Below, in pieces: positions 1-10,844 of a stretch of 64,000 nt of DNA (within the stretch, counting starts at the first letter, position 1; each line of letters opens with the position of its first letter). The notes beneath the pieces were generated by a model that searched no databases, was not told where the DNA came from, and was given only the letters and a program-made list of their open reading frames with translations. This DNA comes from Aphanomyces cochlioides (Eukaryota; Oomycota; Saprolegniomycetes; Saprolegniales; Verrucalvaceae): assembly GCA_019828595.1 (NCBI GenBank), contig JAHQRK010000013.1:458501-522500 (forward strand). Reading direction: 5' to 3'. A program made the position numbers and the translations under genes.

Positions 1-2
1 TT

Positions 3-299
3 CCCCGAACTACTACAATTCACGATGGTGAGCAAAACAATTACCCATTTGAGCTACGCAGAAGACAATTTCCTGTTCAAGTTGCCTTTGCAATGACGAT
101 TCACAAGGCTCAAGGTCAAACGATTTCTCACGTGGGCGTCTACCTTCCAGAACCCGTCTTCTCGCATGGACAGCTTTACGTCGCCATGTCAAGAGCCCAA
201 GCAAAAGGCAACATTAAGTTTTTGGTCGCCAATGGACAGTACGATGGACTGCCTGGAATCTACACGAAAAACATTGTGTATCAAGAAGCATTACAATAG
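3..299 (+). CDS. Helitron Pif1-like helicase, C-terminal end (partial)
   Basis: The frame is open from the window edge and ends with TAG at 297-299, so only about 98 C-terminal residues are present. The peptide contains a QVAFAMTIHKAQGQT segment followed by SHGQLYVAMSRA. These match the last helicase motifs (V/VI) of the Pif1-type helicase that forms the C-terminal half of Helitron Rep-Hel proteins. The enzyme would unwind DNA during rolling-circle transposition. A Helitron-type 3' end lies 470 bp downstream, which supports a Helitron over a host Pif1 gene. The rest of the protein lies outside the window. Whether the full gene is intact cannot be judged. Confidence 0.85.
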   Translation, partial: PRTTTIHDGEQNNYPFELRRRQFPVQVAFAMTIHKAQGQTISHVGVYLPEPVFSHGQLYVAMSRAQAKGNIKFLVANGQYDGLPGIYTKNIVYQEALQ

Positions 300-767
300 G
301 CAGGACTCCATAAAACTTCATCCATAACTAACAAACGTTATCACGTTCTTACAAATATTTACACTGTGTTGTTGTGGAATTGCCGTGACTTCCTGGATCA
401 AGTCCAATTGCATCGTACCGATGAATTGGACGATAAATCCTCGAGATTAGCTAACCCCAAACTACGCACCTTATACTTAGATTCAACGTTACAGTATTAC
501 AAGTTGAAGAAGTACGTGGTTGTCAACCAACGATGACCTCGATCTACTCATCGATCGCACAGATTGTGCAATCTGAACTTGGGTATATGATTTATCTCCT
601 GACGAAAAAAATATTCGTCAGTCAACAGTAGCCAATCAGAATCCTCGGCGTTAACTTATTTTTTTACTTCGAACTGGGCCTGAATCAAATTCAAAATTCA
701 TAGTATGGCTTCAAACGTTTCATGTGTGTGATCAAATCTTTTTTATTGCCAAAGCAAAACGCTCCAC

Positions 768-797
768 CCAGGGGCGTAGCCCTGGCCTCACCCTAGT
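768..797 (+). mobile_element. Helitron 3' terminus (hairpin plus CTAGT)
   Basis: A perfect 6-bp stem CCAGGG/CCCTGG (768-773 and 780-785) with loop GCGTAG is followed 7 bp later by CTAGT (793-797). A short GC hairpin just before CTRRT is the classic Helitron 3' end. It lies about 500 bp after the helicase stop, so 300-767 is most likely Helitron 3' untranslated sequence; I see no gene in it. The base after CTAGT is A rather than the usual T. Confidence 0.65.
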
Positions 798-825
798 ATT
801 TTTTAACTTCCAATCTCTTTTAATC

Positions 826-862
826 AGATTCAAGTGCAAACTGGACTGCAAAGAGAATTTCA
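826..862 (+). repeat. Possible remnant of a trypsin-family 3' UTR
   Basis: The stretch reading CAAGTGCAAACTGGACTGCAA, with flanks, resembles the 3' UTR shared by the trypsin genes near 16310, 27830 and 30360, where a similar 'caagtgcaaactcg..tgcaaagagaac' string follows a T-rich tract. It begins about 30 bp after the Helitron 3' end, and the T-run at 799-805 fits the same alignment. The Helitron may have landed in another trypsin copy's 3' UTR. Similarity is short and judged by eye. Confidence 0.35.
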
Positions 863-2690
863 AAATAACTTTCCAAATTACTTCGATAGTACAATGATCT
901 TAAATCAAAGCGAAGTCTAGAACTGTGTTTGTGCTTCAAAAATTGCAACAACTTCTCGGAAATAAAGCTGTACGCTCTGCTGACAATCTGCTAACGTCAC
1001 TGCAATTATGCACTTCCATTTTTCTGTCTGATGGGGACATGACTCTCGTAATGTCATTGTCCCCATTGTCGACTAAACAGCCATATCCATCACACCTTTT
1101 ATTGCATATATGGGTTTATTCAAGATACACAAATACATTGTACATAGCTTTTCTTTAGCTTTATGTTTAACACTTAATACACTTTCCTACTCACACCTAA
1201 GACTTTCGACAGACTACATTCCCTCGTTAACGTTATTTTCGAACAGGCATTCCGAAGTCAACTTTTTCTTTACAATTGACATTATAGGCCATCATATAGG
1301 AAGTCATATTCTACCAATAAAAACACTTGAAATAGGAGCTGAGCTGACAGACCTTTTATAGGTCGACCAAAGGTTGCTCATTTGGTAACCTGCCAAGTCA
1401 AGTCATGCCGACGATGTTAAGGTGCAACTTAAGGAGGATGCTTACACAAGATTGACTACGTAGCTCCGGAATATCAATGGTCCACAAGACCCATTGTGTC
1501 GAAAGGAGGGAGCGTTATAGGAGTTTCACACTATCAATTTCGATAGTGTGAAACTTCTACAAACCTGACAAATTTATAGCCAATCATATCCTTGTATTCT
1601 CAAAATTGTTATAGGTTGAACATTAGATCCAAGAACGTTTTTGACCAAACTGAGCCTTATCAAAATAATGTAAATGATATTTCTGAAATGGCAAAGTCCT
1701 TTCGGAAAAACTGAAAAATAGAAACGTCGTGAGTTTTCTATCTCGTAAAAAAGAAGATAAAACTCTAAATGCCGTTTTTGATGTATTATTTTGATATTTT
1801 GTAAGGTAAGGTAGACAAATGGGAATATTTTTTCAAATCGTTAATATTGACATATCACATTTGCAACGATGTCTTTGGAAAATGCTTTGACCATCCATCA
1901 ATATGAATGGCTATCATGCAATTTTACTGACTGGACGATATTGCTCGTGTTTTGAACACTAAGAGTAATACATCATCATCCCTTTATCATGAACGTTCTC
2001 GCACATCTTGCCGAATAATCCTCGCAAGAGCACGACAACCTGCGTCCAGCCAGTGCTGTGTTCAGTCAAACTGTCCAAATCGCCCAAGATGCCGACGAAC
2101 GCGACTACTCTAGGGATTTTGACACTCCCATCATCGATTCCTTTGTTACTCAAGGGCCCTCCGCTATGCTTACTGTAACAGTGCTTGAGCGCAGAGGAAG
2201 TGTTGATCACGCAAGCTTGTTAGCTGGCAGATTTAAGAGTGAGCTATCCTAACAGGATCGGCTCCAAACCGGTGGCTGCGAGTAGCGCAGCCGCGCTCTA
2301 ACAACAAACGATCTTCACGTCGTTCGACGTCGCGACTCACGCATCATTCTTCAATGGTAAAGCACTCGCTGCTTTACCCGCATACTACTTCATTGATGAG
2401 CCACATCGCTCCGAGTTTCGTTGCTCACGCGTGTACACGCCTTGCGTCGCATGAGTCTTGCTTGGACGCTCCCGGAGTTTCCAACTTCAATCTTCCTTCG
2501 ATGGGTTCTTATAACCCGGTGTTCTTATAACACGTCGTGATCTTGACGTGACTTCATTGGCTTGACTAGCAACGGCCCCGTTGCACTTACCATGACGAAC
2601 TTCACGATGGTCGAGTTCAACTCTCTCTGGGCGCTTTGCGACCCAAGGACGTATTCTTTATGCTTCTCTCAGTGCTGAAGCATTACTGCT
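863..2690. other. Gene-poor stretch with one hairpin
   Basis: I find no convincing gene. Short open frames (for example 2058-2252 on +) have no recognised motif. Between about 2298 and 2420 on + there is a short open peptide (FNGKALAALPAYYF) that might be an eroded N-terminal part of the transposase fragment at 2694, but this is a guess. A purine run near 1501-1511 directly before the hairpin resembles a retroelement polypurine tract, without supporting LTR evidence. Confidence 0.4.
1522..1555. repeat. 14-bp perfect inverted repeat
   Basis: AGTTTCACACTATC (1522-1535) and its exact reverse complement (1542-1555) are separated by 6 bases. It could be a TE terminus or a transcribed hairpin. It sits 10 bp after a purine-rich run. 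No function can be assigned. Confidence 0.7.
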
Positions 2691-2693
2691 CTT

Positions 2694-3500
2694 GTGACAA
2701 GCACGCCGCTGGTTTACTTCCGTATCCCAACCTTCGAGCGCATGATGACTCGAATGATGACCGTCGTTCAACCGGTACTTGTCGAATTCCTGGTTAAGCC
2801 TGTCACTATGGCTCAACAACTCTTTGCCAACTACCCTCAAGCACTTTACGCTACAGACGTCAAGTTTCAACCTGCCAACCGCCCGACGGGAACGTACATG
2901 GATGGTCGCCGCTACTTTTCTGTGAAGCACAAGCATTATGGCTTCAAGTTGGAAGGAAGTGTCGCTCTACCTCGTCAGTACGTCAGTGCCTTCTCGCATA
3001 TGCCTGGCTCTGTCTCAGACTTGACTATGTTTATGGATCGAATCGACATTCATCGTGACTTGTTGACGAAGACTCAAGGTGACGTGTCTATCCCTGACAA
3101 TGGTGAAGGCTCAACGGCCTACCCTGACCAATGGACGTTACAAGAGATATCAAGGAGCTGACGATGTTGCACGAAGTATTCGTCCTAAGAAGAAGCCCGC
3201 TGGCGGTTTGTTGAGTCGACAAGACATAGAGCGCAGCCAACTTGTGTCGTCGGATCGCGTTCTCATGGAACACATGTTTTGGTCGTACTTGCCAACTTTG
3301 GAAGATCTCTTATGCAAACTTTACGTGGTCCGAAGTCAAGTTTGAGAATACGCAACGTTTGGTGTGGGCTTTGACGAACTTCCATGCGTCCATGCATCCA
3401 TTACGTGCACAAGAGGGTGCATTCTATGGCCAAGTGCTTCCCGCTACCACAGTATGGGAGAAGATCGTGTAGAGCAGCGTCGACGATTGCGCCGACAAAA
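2694..3500 (+). pseudogene. DDE_4 (PIF/IS5-like) transposase, broken in three frames
   Basis: The first frame (2694-3161) carries ATDVKFQPANRP, then YFSVKHKHYGFKLEGSV and HMPGSVSDLTMF. This is the catalytic core pattern of the oomycete DDE_4 superfamily endonuclease family, with the Asp of ATDV and the PGSVSD block. Homology continues in a second frame (about 3150-3330, GADDVARSIRPKKKPAGG) and then a third (about 3320-3472, LVWALTNFHASMHPLRAQEG). At least two frameshifts separate these pieces and the third ends at TAG 3470-3472. The N-terminus before 2694 is not recognisable. It is a dead copy of a domesticated or mobile DDE_4 gene. Confidence 0.7.
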
Positions 3501-3709
3501 GTTAAGACCGACGTAATGTGCGCCTCGAACTTGATCGTGCTTGTAGACAAGAAAGACTGGATTCTCAATTGACTCAACTATCTCAGGACTTCTAGTAATA
3601 ATGCAGACTAGACTGTACATAAAGGGGGTACTCAAACGAGGACCATCTCCTTAATCCATGCATTGAAAGAGACAAATAAATTTTACATCACTATACCCTA
3701 GATGATCCT

Positions 3710-3795
3710 CGATATGAGCACCTCCACTTGGACTCGAACTCGGGTCAGCTGCTAGGCGTTCTAAGACCATAACAGCTGAGCCAGATTGGAACCTT
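3710..3795 (-). other. tRNA-like relic
   Basis: On the minus strand there is an A-box-like TGGCTCAGCTGTTATGG and, about 35 nt later, a B-box-like GAGTTCGAGTCC. The T-arm and acceptor stems do not pair properly, so this is not a functional tRNA. It may be a tRNA-derived SINE head or a tRNA pseudogene. The rest of 3500-4580 shows no gene; it is AT-rich. Confidence 0.3.
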
Positions 3796-4580
3796 GGGTT
3801 GATGTTCTTCATGTTCATCAAAGTTGTTGTTTTCTCGCAATATGATGGGAATTTCTCAATTGCCCACATGCATAGTAGTAAACACATGCGATATTTATGA
3901 TGATATAATTTTTTTCATTTGCTTAAAAATATTCAATACAACTGTATCACATACAAAAAAGTATATTTGGTTTTGTGTTGGTAATTTCCTGATGGCGACG
4001 TGTTCATATATTTCTCGCTTTTTTATTCTTGGGTCCATTGGACTCGACATTTCTTTGTTTTTCGGTCAATTTAGGTGCCTTGTTCATTTTAACGTACTTG
4101 AGATTTTTGATGAATTTAGTTGTGTTGAAATTGTTGAACAATCGCTGCACAAATAGTCGAAGACTTAAAAGAAACTGGGTCGCGATTCATAGTGTAGAAA
4201 ATTTGACGCAAGTCGCGTTCGCTCAATCCGGACGGACGGATACACTAAAATATCGTTTTCAATAGTTCTCCGGCGACTTCAAATAGTTGGAGATCGTGGT
4301 GCGACTACGCTTTAAAAACATGCTGTCTGTGTGACACTCATGCCAAATTCAATGCAGACATCAATTTGACCCTGTTCGAACTGTGTGAACTACTTTGCAT
4401 GCCCCATTCTGCCACAAGCGAGGCACAGTTGATCTTCAGGTGCTCGACATATTTTCACGTCCATTTGGCTTTCACCTGTGAAGCGCTCGCACCGACGACA
4501 GAGGTCCTTTCAAGTGGAGTCAAGATGCCCGTCCATCGAAGACAAAGAAGTCATTGTTGTCAACTCAATATATCAAGAAA

Positions 4581-7006
4581 TCATTGTTCATCAAGTTTAC
4601 GTCGCTTTGCTGCTGCTCGAACATCCCTGACAATTGACATGAATTTGAGTTGTGCAATCCGTCGTTGCCGTTTGGATGCTTTGGATGCACAGACCCGTTG
4701 GAGGTACTCTGCTATACATCTTGTTGATGTTGCTAACTCATCGTCGTTTGTGGTTTTCGACATAGATATGCCATATTCGAGGCAAATTGATGTGAAATGA
4801 CGCATAACGAACTTCCAGTCGACGAGTTGGTTACGCTGTGTGAAAATCTTGAGATCTTCAGGATGAATCAGCCTGAATGGAGGCTGGTTTAAGGTGGGAT
4901 TGCCCTTCCACCAAAACTGCCATGCAGTCGCCGTATCAACCGACGGAAATTTGAAGTCAATGGGAAGCCTACGAAAACGATCGCCCCATGCGTGTAGCGC
5001 AAACGTAGATGAATGTGGTGTTGTTGGATCTGAGTGGCTTCGCATGGTAGTCTGGGTTTCTTTGATGACTTCAGCCAAAGTAGACTTGAGTAGAGCATGA
5101 GTTACATTTCCAGTGGCTACGCCTTTCTCTTCAATAAGCTTACCGACGCTTTGTACAATTATGTCGGGCATTTCTCTAATAGCATTTTGGCTTTCCTGCA
5201 ATTTTGCGCACAGTTATACATGCGGAGGTATACCAGTGGGTTTGAGGTAATCTGACACCAAAAGCACTTCACTCCGAAGACTACTCAATACATCATCCCT
5301 ACGAAAGATCATTGTTGATAACAAGGAGTGTCGTTGAGGCAAATTCGCAATGAGATATTCGCTGTGATGGACAAGTGACGCAAGACACAGTCCAAGAATT
5401 GCACGCATTTGGGTATTGTCATACAACGATGGAAACATTGACTTCTGAGCATGGTCGATGAGTAATGATTCTTTCAAGGCAAAATGAGGGAGCAATTGGG
5501 CAAAACGAGCATCATCCATGGGGAGGCCTGCAACAACACGGCCCAAAAAGTGATCGCCTGCACGTTCGTAGTGCATATAACGTTCCAAGACATGGTCAAT
5601 GCACAATTCCTCCGTGCTGAATGTCTTGTCGGCAGTGTAGGACACGTCATCCTTCATGGACATGAATCGAGCGAAAATTGCTCGATATCGATGATCGCCC
5701 ATATTTGTGTAGTGTGGTGATGTCAGACTACGCGTTTGCAAGCGTGACGCGAATACTGTTGTTCATTTGCAACCATTTATTTTTGTCTTAGTTTCAGTAT
5801 GCTTTCAGGTTGCAAAACTCCCTGGAGAATGCCACACTCTGTGCAATCTATGTTGCAAACAGCACCACGATCGATTGTCTATGTACTGGGTCTTTCTATG
5901 GTCGGTACAGTCACATTAGCCAATCATTTTTCTGGAAAATCGAGATTTACAACTTCGGTTGCAAATGGCTGGTAAAGTCTCCGTTCCTGCATTTTGTGCC
6001 CAACCACAACGGATACAAACGCTGGCAATTGATGGACCAGAAGTGCTGCCAGAACATGCAAAGGTTGCAACACCTTTACGTATCGAGTGTGTACCAATAT
6101 TCCTACTTGCATCGTGCGATTCAAGAGAACAAGTTGACAAAGCTTCTTGCCAAACCGATCACGCTGGTTTGAACCAGGAAAGAGAGGTCCGCCAGCTAGT
6201 GTAGGATTGCATGCAAAGTAGACTCCAAACGCCAGAACCACACAAACAGATGGCTCAAAAGGATTTGCATATATATGCTTGGGGTCTCTGCACTTTAAAC
6301 AAGCTTGGTCGGTCTTGCTCTTGTAGAAGACAACTCCAATTGAGTCGTCTTCGAAGGACAAATGCTCTATTCGAACGGATTGAGTAGAATTTGACCTGCA
6401 CATTAGATTCCAGGAGAGCAAAAGGTACAGATGGCAAAATCCACCGTCAAGCAGGATGAGATGATTGTTTGCCGGCGATGACATAACTTGAATATCCAAG
6501 AGGCTTTTTGCCACTATCCTTCAAGTCTCCACATTGTGTGGATTCGGCATGAACCCTCCGTATGCCTAGACACTTCTGTTGATTCTGTTACACCCGCAAG
6601 CATCTTACCTTGGAAAATTTCCGTCATATCGTCATCGAAATCAATAGGATACGGCATGCGTTTTTGCTTGTAAAAATCCTTGAATGCAGAACGATATCCA
6701 CATAGCGTACCAGGCTTCTTATTTGTGTTTTGGACTGTCCACTCGATGAACATTAGAAAGGTATCGTAGCCAAACATCCTCAGGTTAATTTCGCCGTTCG
6801 TATCACCGACAGGGCTGAGCATTTCTGGGCGTCCATGAGTCGCTATCCACTTCTTTATGATTTTCATTCAACCCACTGAGATACTTCCTCTTTGTCGACT
6901 TTGAGACTCTGTTCTCTCTGAGCTCCTGAATGATAGTCGTGCTTCGCTCGTGGTTGCTGTCCATTGCGACTTTGATCCAATGACGATGTGCTGGGCAAAC
7001 GAACAA
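4581..7006 (-). pseudogene. Crypton-type tyrosine recombinase #1, decayed
   Basis: Minus-strand pieces run in order. They are: an N-terminal helical core-binding region (about 7006-6515, with KKWIATHGRPEMLSP and GYRSAFKDFYKQ); a catalytic domain (6514 down to about 5924, with LLSWNLMCRSNSTQSV carrying the first Arg and KSKTDQ); the HxxR box THSIRKGVATFACSGS in another frame near 6090; and RYMHYERAGDHFLGR near 5590, holding the probable nucleophile Tyr. A C-terminal 206-aa open frame (5201-4581) ends in a basic KRRK tail. Some breaks could be introns, but the frame change inside the catalytic domain and missing sequence between the HxxR and Tyr boxes argue for decay. The family inserts circular DNA by a YR reaction without target duplication. 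Confidence 0.75.
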
Positions 7007-7056
7007 GCAAATATATTAAATTAGAGATTGATTTGACAATATATAAAATTTGTATA

Positions 7057-7755
7057 CTACACCATTTGCCGGTTTAGTTCGTTTAACTTGCGATATATTT
7101 CGTACCATTTGCAATATATTTCGAATCACGTGCAATATATTTCGTATGACTTGCATTTAATTTCGTGGCCGGCAACGAAAATCGATTTATATTTCGCGTG
7201 ACGTGCATTATATTTCATACCTCTTGCATTTAATTTCGTATTTTTTAGCTTATATTTCGTATCACGTGCATTTAAATTCGTAGTAATGCAAAATCTATTG
7301 AATGTCCTATTGAGATATGAAGTTTCACATGTGTTGAAGTGTTGGCTTGAGCTATGAATTCGCGACGGGCAAGCGCATATGAACTCTGCTGAGCTTGCTT
7401 GATGCTCGCATTGACTTATATGGCGATTGAAGTGTCCCATCAATTTCTTATGAGGTTAAGTGTCCCATCAATTTCTTATGAGGTCGATAACAATTTTTTG
7501 TTAATTTTTCTATGTACTTTTTCTCTTTTCTGCGAATTTAAATGCAAGTGATACGAAATATAAGCTAAAAATATGAAATTAAATGCAAGAGGTACGAAAT
7601 ATAATGCAAGTCATGTGAAATATAAATCGATTTTCGTCGCTGACGACGAAATTAAATGCAAGTCATACGAAATATATTGCACGTGATTCGAAATATATTG
7701 CAAATGGTACGAAATATATTGCAAGTTAAACGAACTAAACCGGCAAATGGTGTAG
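7057..7755. mobile_element. Foldback MITE with about 226-bp terminal inverted repeats, TA target duplication
   Basis: The ends CTACACCATTTGCCGG (7057) and its complement (ending 7755) start inverted repeats spanning 7057-7283 and about 7530-7755. They differ by only a few bases and short indels. TA flanks both ends (7055-7056 and 7756-7757), as for mariner/Tc1-type elements. Each arm is built from short degenerate units related to TGCAATATATTTCGTA. The middle (about 7284-7529) has no gene but contains a direct repeat of about 25 bp (7433-7456 and 7462-7485). It is non-autonomous, and a transcript would fold into a very long hairpin. Confidence 0.85.
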
Positions 7756-7757
7756 TA

Positions 7758-8495
7758 CTGTAAACTTTTTATTTGTGCAAAATACTTGGTGGATCACTGA
7801 GCAAGTGAATCATGTATCCGGTAATTGAGGAGCAAAAACCGGAGAATTTAAATTATCTCGATTTTTGTGATACAGAAAAACATGCTAGTTTAAACACCTC
7901 GGATAGCTAAACGCCTTTCGAACTGAACAGGTTTTCAATCCACGGACAGATTTCCATACCATCACGAATCGGACATGCGACACGCTTCGGACACGTACTT
8001 AGAGCATTTAAACGGATAAAATACTATCCTCCGATAAAGTGTGATTCATTGCTCCACAGGCCTCGCCAGGGAGCGGCACGGCCTAAAGGCCTACCTGCCG
8101 CTTTTCCCGACGAGAATTAAATAAAGATCATTTGGTTAACACGACAGGCTTAGATCCGCGCTCTCGTCCGGCCGCGCTTGCGCAGACGGCCTCCCGGGCG
8201 CTCGGGGCCAACACGAATATACCCACCTTGTGCCTATACAAACCACAGGTATGTCCGAGCATATTGTCCGAGTGTTCGGACAAAATATGTTTCCGTTAAG
8301 TCCAATACAAACGTCAAGTATGTCCGAGGATTCATTCTCAGATATTGTCCGAAAAGTGATCATATTCTACCATATATGTCGACCCTGGTAGATTGAACAA
8401 AAACCTCTCATGCTAAACGAAGTAATTTGATCAAATATGAGTTGTACAACGTAACGTCAGAACACATCGTTGGTTAGCCACACATTGTTAGAAGG
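7758..8495. other. Intergenic stretch with a motif shared with the Crypton #2 flank
   Basis: No gene is recognised. Repeated TGTCCGA motifs occur at about 8250-8352. The 28-bp stretch 8347-8374 (beginning TGTCCGAAAAGTGATC) is repeated with one visible difference at 19488-19515, upstream of Crypton #2. This suggests a related element end is stranded here. A GC-rich patch lies at 8055-8215. Confidence 0.5.
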
Positions 8496-8496
8496 A

Positions 8497-8690
8497 TGGT
8501 CGACTTGAGCATGGAAGACAAAGTCACCATGCTGAAGATGATCGATGAAGGCACCCCATACGAAGACATCAAGAAGCGCTTCAAGTGCTCCAAGGAGCGA
8601 TTACCTACACGAAAAACAATCCCGAAGTCATCATGAAAAGCTTGAACATTTTGAAAGCACGCGACAGCCATGCCGTTTGAAAGATGAGCG
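8497..8690 (+). pseudogene. pogo/Tigger-like transposase N-terminus (HTH), fragment
   Basis: From ATG 8497 the frame reads MVDLSMEDKVTMLKMIDEG and then PYEDIKKRFKCSKE. This is the first helix-turn-helix (CENP-B N/psq-like) of pogo-family transposases. The frame breaks near 8600, and a continuation (TYTKNNPEVIMKS, LNILKARDSHAV) is seen in another frame up to about 8680. No catalytic domain follows. The copia element begins 190 bp downstream. Confidence 0.55.
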
Positions 8691-8876
8691 GTTGGAGCTT
8701 GATAATCGACAGAGTAGCGTGTATTGGTTGGTGAACGACAGACGTTACTTATGGAAATGTCCCGATACCATACGGTATATTAGTAACTTGAAATTTGTAT
8801 GCCTATACAAACGCTTCAATAAAGCTATAGCTGAACACCTTTGGAACAAGAATCCCACTCCACCGCGCGTTGTTCA

Positions 8877-9132
8877 TATTGAATTTACCACCTACCTAAG
8901 GGACTTGGGTGGGTTTGTTGCCTAGCCAGTTGGATATCCTCGGCTCATTTAATCTTTAGTTGAACAGTCACAGAGATTAGGTGAGCGACTCTTCAGCGCG
9001 TTCCCAACTGTTGGGCCGTGGGTCTTATGCCGCCACTTCCAAATATACCAACTGTTTCTCTCTTTTGTTCCTCAACTCTAACTTTAACGACTCTTTAGCC
9101 CATCTGCCCCGGATGCACGGTGGAATTTAGTA
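8877..9132 (+). repeat. Copia #1 5' LTR
   Basis: 256 bp, starting TATTGAATTTACC and ending GGTGGAATTTAGTA, so it lacks the usual TG...CA ends. It matches the 3' LTR except at position 9115. It would hold the promoter and R region. Its target duplication lies directly to the left. Confidence 0.95.
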
Positions 9133-9145
9133 GGTTATGAGCCAA
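9133..9145 (+). promoter_or_regulatory. Copia #1 primer-binding site
   Basis: GGTTATGAGCC follows the 5' LTR immediately. It resembles the TGGTATCAGAGC initiator-tRNA primer site of copia elements. Position is the main argument. Confidence 0.5.
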
Positions 9146-9251
9146 GGCTTCCCCCTTGGAATTCATTGGGTTTGCCGTTCGTGCTATCCCTTGACCACGT
9201 TGATACGGTTGGGACATTAACTCCAATGCACTAACGGCACTGCGTTCGATT

Positions 9252-10688
9252 TTGGAAGGTTCCAATCGAACAGACACCTCTACTGCCAGTTCCCTATCTG
9301 AAGTACCTCTGTGCTGCTCCATGGCTCGTTTCAATCCTCGTAATCGCAGTCGCGACCGCCGCCGCCGATTTATTCACCGCGAACGTTCTAGATCGAACAA
9401 CTCATTGCGATTCCGCGACAGTGATCGTGGACGACCAAATGGGACGACTAGTCAAGAGCTGGTTACTCATCACGTAGATCAATCGACGAGCCACAACGAC
9501 CGAGTCAAGACTGCTGGTGCTCTTAAGTGGATGTCATCAAAGAACTTTGATGGCAATAACTTTCACTATTGGATGAAAGCCATTCATAATCATCTCAAGG
9601 CTGCGAGACTTTGGGAAATCGTTGTCGGCACTGAAACCCGGCCATCCGCTCCTCATCTCGCTGCTCAGTGGGATCATCTTGATCGTCTGGCTGTTGCTAT
9701 ATTGATGGACTCCATCCGCGACGATCTATTACTTGGCATCACTGGCGAGGAGACAGCTGCCACCATTTGGGCTTTCATTACCAGCAAGCACCATGATGTG
9801 AAGTGGGGCACCAGCGCGGGTTTTCTTGGCAAGTTGACTGTCTTGAAGATGGCCAGCGGGTCCAATGTCAACGACCATCTGACAGCCTTCAAGGAGCTTT
9901 CTGAGAAGCTCAATCAAGTGGGTGAAGGATTAAACGGGGGTCAGCTTACTGCTTTGCTGTTGGGATCTTTACCCGACAGTTGGAACACCTTCAAGACCAC
10001 TTTTTGGATTTTGAAGAATGCTCCAAGCTATGATGAGTTGGAAGCCAATATACGGACGGAAGCAGCTCGCCGCGGAAACGAACTAGCCGCCAAGCGTCGA
10101 GAAGATAAGAAGACACTTGAGGGAAACTTGGCTGATGCTGCTGATACACAAGTTACACAGTCGCATCTGGATCTACAGCGACGAATGGATGTTATCGAAG
10201 CGAATAACACTGATAGTCGAACGGCCAGACGACCTTCTGGACCAAGTCCAGTCAATCCGCATGCGAATGAAATCTGTAGCTATTGCAGTCGAAAGGGCCA
10301 CAAGATGGAGAAGTGCTTTCTGAAGAAGAAGCACAATACAGAAGTTGAGCAAGCCAAGAGTCGAGCCAAGGCTCCAGAAGCTAATTTGGGATTTGGCAAC
10401 GACTCTAACGATTGTGCCATCGGTGAGGATTGCACTAGCCAAGCCAAAAATCATTGGAACTGGTGTGGTACTGCTGCGCTCGAGCCCAAGGCGGCCAACC
10501 AAGTTGACAATGGACAAGCTGACAGGAAGCAGGCAGAGACTGAATGGATCGTTGACACTGGGGCGACCCATCACATGTGCTTTGTCAGGAGCATGTTCAA
10601 TGATTTACAACCTGTAGACTCGTCCATGGCCAATTCAGTTGGACTGCCAAATGGCGGAAAATCGCTGTTGAAGGCATTGGCACTGTGA
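9252..10688 (+). CDS. Copia #1 gag and protease (frameshifted 3' end)
   Basis: This is a 478-aa open frame. An Arg-rich N-terminus is followed by the copia capsid domain (about residues 95-250, with FDGNNFHYWMKAIHNHL and LLGSLPDSWNTF). Next comes a CCHC zinc knuckle (CSYCSRKGHKMEKC, about residue 340) and the aspartic protease site WIVDTGATHHM (about residue 435). ATG 9252 is used because it is the first in frame; an internal Met at 9321 is possible. The frame is lost at the GGAAAATC run near 10660, where one A appears to be missing. Correct-frame homology then continues to about 10790 and shifts again. Confidence 0.85.
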   Translation: MEGSNRTDTSTASSLSEVPLCCSMARFNPRNRSRDRRRRFIHRERSRSNNSLRFRDSDRGRPNGTTSQELVTHHVDQSTSHNDRVKTAGALKWMSSKNFDGNNFHYWMKAIHNHLKAARLWEIVVGTETRPSAPHLAAQWDHLDRLAVAILMDSIRDDLLLGITGEETAATIWAFITSKHHDVKWGTSAGFLGKLTVLKMASGSNVNDHLTAFKELSEKLNQVGEGLNGGQLTALLLGSLPDSWNTFKTTFWILKNAPSYDELEANIRTEAARRGNELAAKRREDKKTLEGNLADAADTQVTQSHLDLQRRMDVIEANNTDSRTARRPSGPSPVNPHANEICSYCSRKGHKMEKCFLKKKHNTEVEQAKSRAKAPEANLGFGNDSNDCAIGEDCTSQAKNHWNWCGTAALEPKAANQVDNGQADRKQAETEWIVDTGATHHMCFVRSMFNDLQPVDSSMANSVGLPNGGKSLLKALAL

Positions 10689-10844
10689 AACTCCAAGTGA
10701 AATGCAGCGCCACTGACAACCAAGCCACCATTCAGTTAAACCAAGTGCTGTACATGCCGCAGTTTAGCCGCAACCTCTTGTCCGTGCCTAAGGCTTGCTT
10801 ATGCAGCCGGACTTCGATTCAACCTTGATGCAAAACCAGGCCAA

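Noticed and set aside
3710..3795. Functional tRNA on the minus strand
   Set aside because: A- and B-box-like strings are present but T-arm and acceptor stems do not pair; kept only as a relic.
4366..4800. 144-aa plus-strand frame
   Set aside because: Its 3' part overlaps the C-terminal part of recombinase #1 on the other strand and it has no recognisable motif.
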